From assembly GCA_020851565.1 (NCBI GenBank), contig JADZCN010000031.1:1-64000 (forward strand): DNA of 64,000 nt, given 5' to 3'. Of this stretch, positions 62,539 to 64,000 are shown in pieces (within the stretch, counting starts at the first letter, position 1; each line of letters opens with the position of its first letter). The notes under the pieces were generated by a model that saw only the letters and a program-made list of their open reading frames with translations, was not told the origin of the DNA and did not search any database. This DNA comes from Acidobacteriota bacterium. Its GTDB lineage: Bacteria; Acidobacteriota; Vicinamibacteria; Vicinamibacterales; UBA2999. The position numbers were made by a program, and so were the translations under genes.

Positions 62539-63690
62539 ATGCGCGCAACCCTTCCGTCGTCGCCGGCGCCACGGCCGCTCGCCCCCTCCGGTGGAGCGAC
62601 GACAGGCCCTCCGGCCACGCCCGCGGTGGCGCGCCTTCGCTCACCCACCCGCCCGCGCCGACCCCTCAAGTGCGGTCCGCCCGAGGTGCACCCGTTCGTC
62701 ACCACCGACGGCCTGGAGCTGCGCCTGACGCGCTACGCCGGCGGCGGCAAGGGACCGGTCGTGCTCTGTCACGGCCTGGGTGTCTCGAGCGGCATCTTCA
62801 CGCTCGACACCATCGAGACGAACCTCGTCGAGTACCTGTTCGCGTGCGGCTATGACATCTGGCTGCTCGACTTCAGGGCCAGCATCGACCTGCCCGCCTC
62901 GTCCGCCCGGTTCGACGCCGACGTGATCGCGGCCATTGACTATCCGGAGGCCGTGGCCGAAGTCCGGCGGCTGACGGGGGCCGCCAGCGTCCAGATGGTC
63001 GTGCACTGCTTCGGCTCGACGGTGTTCTTCATGTCGATGCTCTCGGGCGCGCTCCAGGGCGTCCGGTCCGCCGTCGCCTCGCAGGCCACGCCCCACGTCC
63101 AGGCGGCCGGGCTCGTCCGGCTCAAGGCGGCCCTGCGCGTCCCGGCCCTGCTCGCGGCCCTGGGCATCGACCGCTTGACGGCGTATACGGACGACGAGGC
63201 GGGCTGGATGGACCGGGCCTTCAACCGGAGCCTCGCCCTGTATCCGCTGGCGAGCCACGAGCGGTGCACGAGCGCCACCTGCCGCCGGATCTCCTTCATG
63301 TACTCCCTGCTGTACAAGCATGGCCAGCTGGCGCCCGCCACGCACGACACGCTCAACGAGCTGTTCGGCGTCGCCGGGATGACGACCTTCGGCCACCTTG
63401 CCCGGATGGTCCGGGCCGGTCACCTGGTCGACGCCCGCGGGCGCGACGTGTACATGCCGCATGTGGCGCGCCTGGCCATTCCACTGCGGCTGGTGCACGG
63501 CGGAGAGAACGACTGCTTTCCTCCGGCCGGCAGCGAGCGGACGCTGGCCTGGCTTCGCGCGCACAACGATCCGCAGCTCTACTCGCGCGTCGTCATTCCG
63601 GGATTCGGGCACATCGACTGCATCTTCGGGTCGCAGGCGGCCACCCGGGTCTATCCACACATCGTCGAACACCTCGAGCAGTCGGCGTGA
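62539..63690 (+). CDS. Alpha/beta hydrolase with a Cys nucleophile
   Basis: 383 residues with an N-terminal Pro/Arg-rich 45-residue leader of unclear function. The hydrolase core has VVLCHGLGVSSGIF (oxyanion region) and VHCFGSTVFF at the nucleophile elbow: the position normally occupied by Ser in GxSxG is Cys157. A charge-relay acid near HGGENDCFPP and His in PGFGHIDCIFG follow. This HCxGS elbow and the closing GHIDCIFG are features I associate with hydrolase domains found beside or fused to GMC/cholesterol-oxidase-like flavoenzymes. The gene starts 6 nt after the JmjC gene and 34 nt before the oxidase gene. Confidence 0.82.
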   Translation: MRATLPSSPAPRPLAPSGGATTGPPATPAVARLRSPTRPRRPLKCGPPEVHPFVTTDGLELRLTRYAGGGKGPVVLCHGLGVSSGIFTLDTIETNLVEYLFACGYDIWLLDFRASIDLPASSARFDADVIAAIDYPEAVAEVRRLTGAASVQMVVHCFGSTVFFMSMLSGALQGVRSAVASQATPHVQAAGLVRLKAALRVPALLAALGIDRLTAYTDDEAGWMDRAFNRSLALYPLASHERCTSATCRRISFMYSLLYKHGQLAPATHDTLNELFGVAGMTTFGHLARMVRAGHLVDARGRDVYMPHVARLAIPLRLVHGGENDCFPPAGSERTLAWLRAHNDPQLYSRVVIPGFGHIDCIFGSQAATRVYPHIVEHLEQSA

Positions 63691-63724
63691 CGGCTCGATC
63701 GGACACCTATCCGGGGAGGCAGTC

Positions 63725-64000
63725 GTGATTCGAGGCATTTCCGACTTGGTGGAGCGGGTGTGGGGAGGCGACGACTCCGGCGGTCTGTTGAACGACGTCC
63801 AGTCACAGCTGAACCCGACGCGCGTGGCCCTGATCAGGCGCCCGCGCTCGATCGAAGACATCCAGCAGGCGCTCGACGAGGCGCGGCGGGGAAACCTGTC
63901 GGTGAGCGTGGCCGGCGGCCGGCACGCGCAGGGCGGCCAGCAGTTCGGCACCGATACGCTGCACCTCGACACCTCGGGCTTCAACCAGCCGCTCGCGCTC
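63725..64000 (+). CDS. FAD-linked oxidase (PCMH-type), 5' part only
   Basis: 92 codons from GTG 63725 to the window edge, with a GGGGAGG SD 5-6 nt upstream. The visible N-terminus (LNPTRVALIRRPRSIEDIQQ and SVAGGRHAQGGQQF) is the start of the PCMH/FAD_binding_4 domain used by vanillyl-alcohol- and BBE-like oxidases, which attach FAD through a His in the GGRH region. The substrate-binding part lies outside the window. Being the fifth gene in the redox row, it probably oxidises the compound handled by its neighbours. Confidence 0.82.
   Translation, partial: MIRGISDLVERVWGGDDSGGLLNDVQSQLNPTRVALIRRPRSIEDIQQALDEARRGNLSVSVAGGRHAQGGQQFGTDTLHLDTSGFNQPLAL

Overview
The window is high-GC DNA with nearly every base assigned to dense, mostly single-copy genes, strong GC bias at third codon positions and several GTG starts. 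The gene families point to Acidobacteriota, most likely a Vicinamibacteria-type soil or aquatic heterotroph. They include an Oar-like TonB-dependent receptor with a carboxypeptidase-regulatory N-terminus, an 'acidobacterial duplicated orphan permease' (ADOP), a Sigma70_ECF-type sigma factor, PPC-type secreted repeats, a PQQ-like beta-propeller, a DPP-IV-type peptidase and a UMF1-family transporter. The assignment is inference from family content. No rRNA, tRNA, CRISPR array, insertion sequence or integrase was found. Two genes run off the window edges (left: a secreted PPC-repeat protein; right: an FAD-binding oxidase).

Layout. 0-7.1 kb: secreted repeat protein, a membrane-anchored HTH regulator, the large TonB receptor and a sigma-54 activator. 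7.2-16.4 kb: an ECF sigma / zinc anti-sigma / unknown / TPR-CHAT protease operon, a secreted DsrE-like protein, a 50-residue Cys-rich protein and a PDZ-TPR-CHAT protease. The ECF promoter region and the region upstream of the second CHAT gene share a similar bipartite motif, so the two proteases may belong to one stress regulon. 16.4-24.0 kb (minus strand): six exported proteins (outer-membrane barrel, four secreted or Ig-like proteins including one with a haem-type CxxCH motif, and a YadA-head/S74 intramolecular-chaperone fibre). Facing it at 24.2-28.9 kb is a Ser/Thr kinase with CHASE2, a FecR-like protein and an FHA-AAA-Fis regulator that lacks the sigma-54 contact loop. This divergent locus is the best candidate in the window for an undescribed sensing/surface system.

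29-36.9 kb: a small lipoprotein, a GGDEF-EAL protein, a UMF1 transporter, a HipA-like kinase/DUF3037 pair and an aldehyde dehydrogenase. 37-50 kb: a universal-stress/Cache-like fusion, PfkB kinase, PQQ-like propeller, DPP-IV peptidase, patatin lipase, ADOP permease, a probably frameshifted unknown gene, lipocalin, a DinB-like protein and a second ECF sigma factor. 50.3-53.5 kb: a respiratory set with a small cytochrome c, a nonahaem cytochrome c, a b6-type cytochrome b and a Rieske protein. 53.7-57.3 kb: a polytopic membrane protein, an anchor-D lipoprotein and a DUF4097 protein. 57.4-64 kb: an oxidative gene row with an NDH-2-like flavoprotein fused to a cyclic-nucleotide-binding domain, a dihaem membrane lipoprotein, a JmjC/cupin protein whose HxD motif reads HCA, an alpha/beta hydrolase with a Cys nucleophile position, and an FAD-linked oxidase.

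Two genome-style features recur. Many intergenic gaps hold short-period (7-8 bp) purine-biased tandem repeats with different units. Several genes have a TANNNT-like hexamer ending 5-8 nt before the start codon, suggesting leaderless transcripts.
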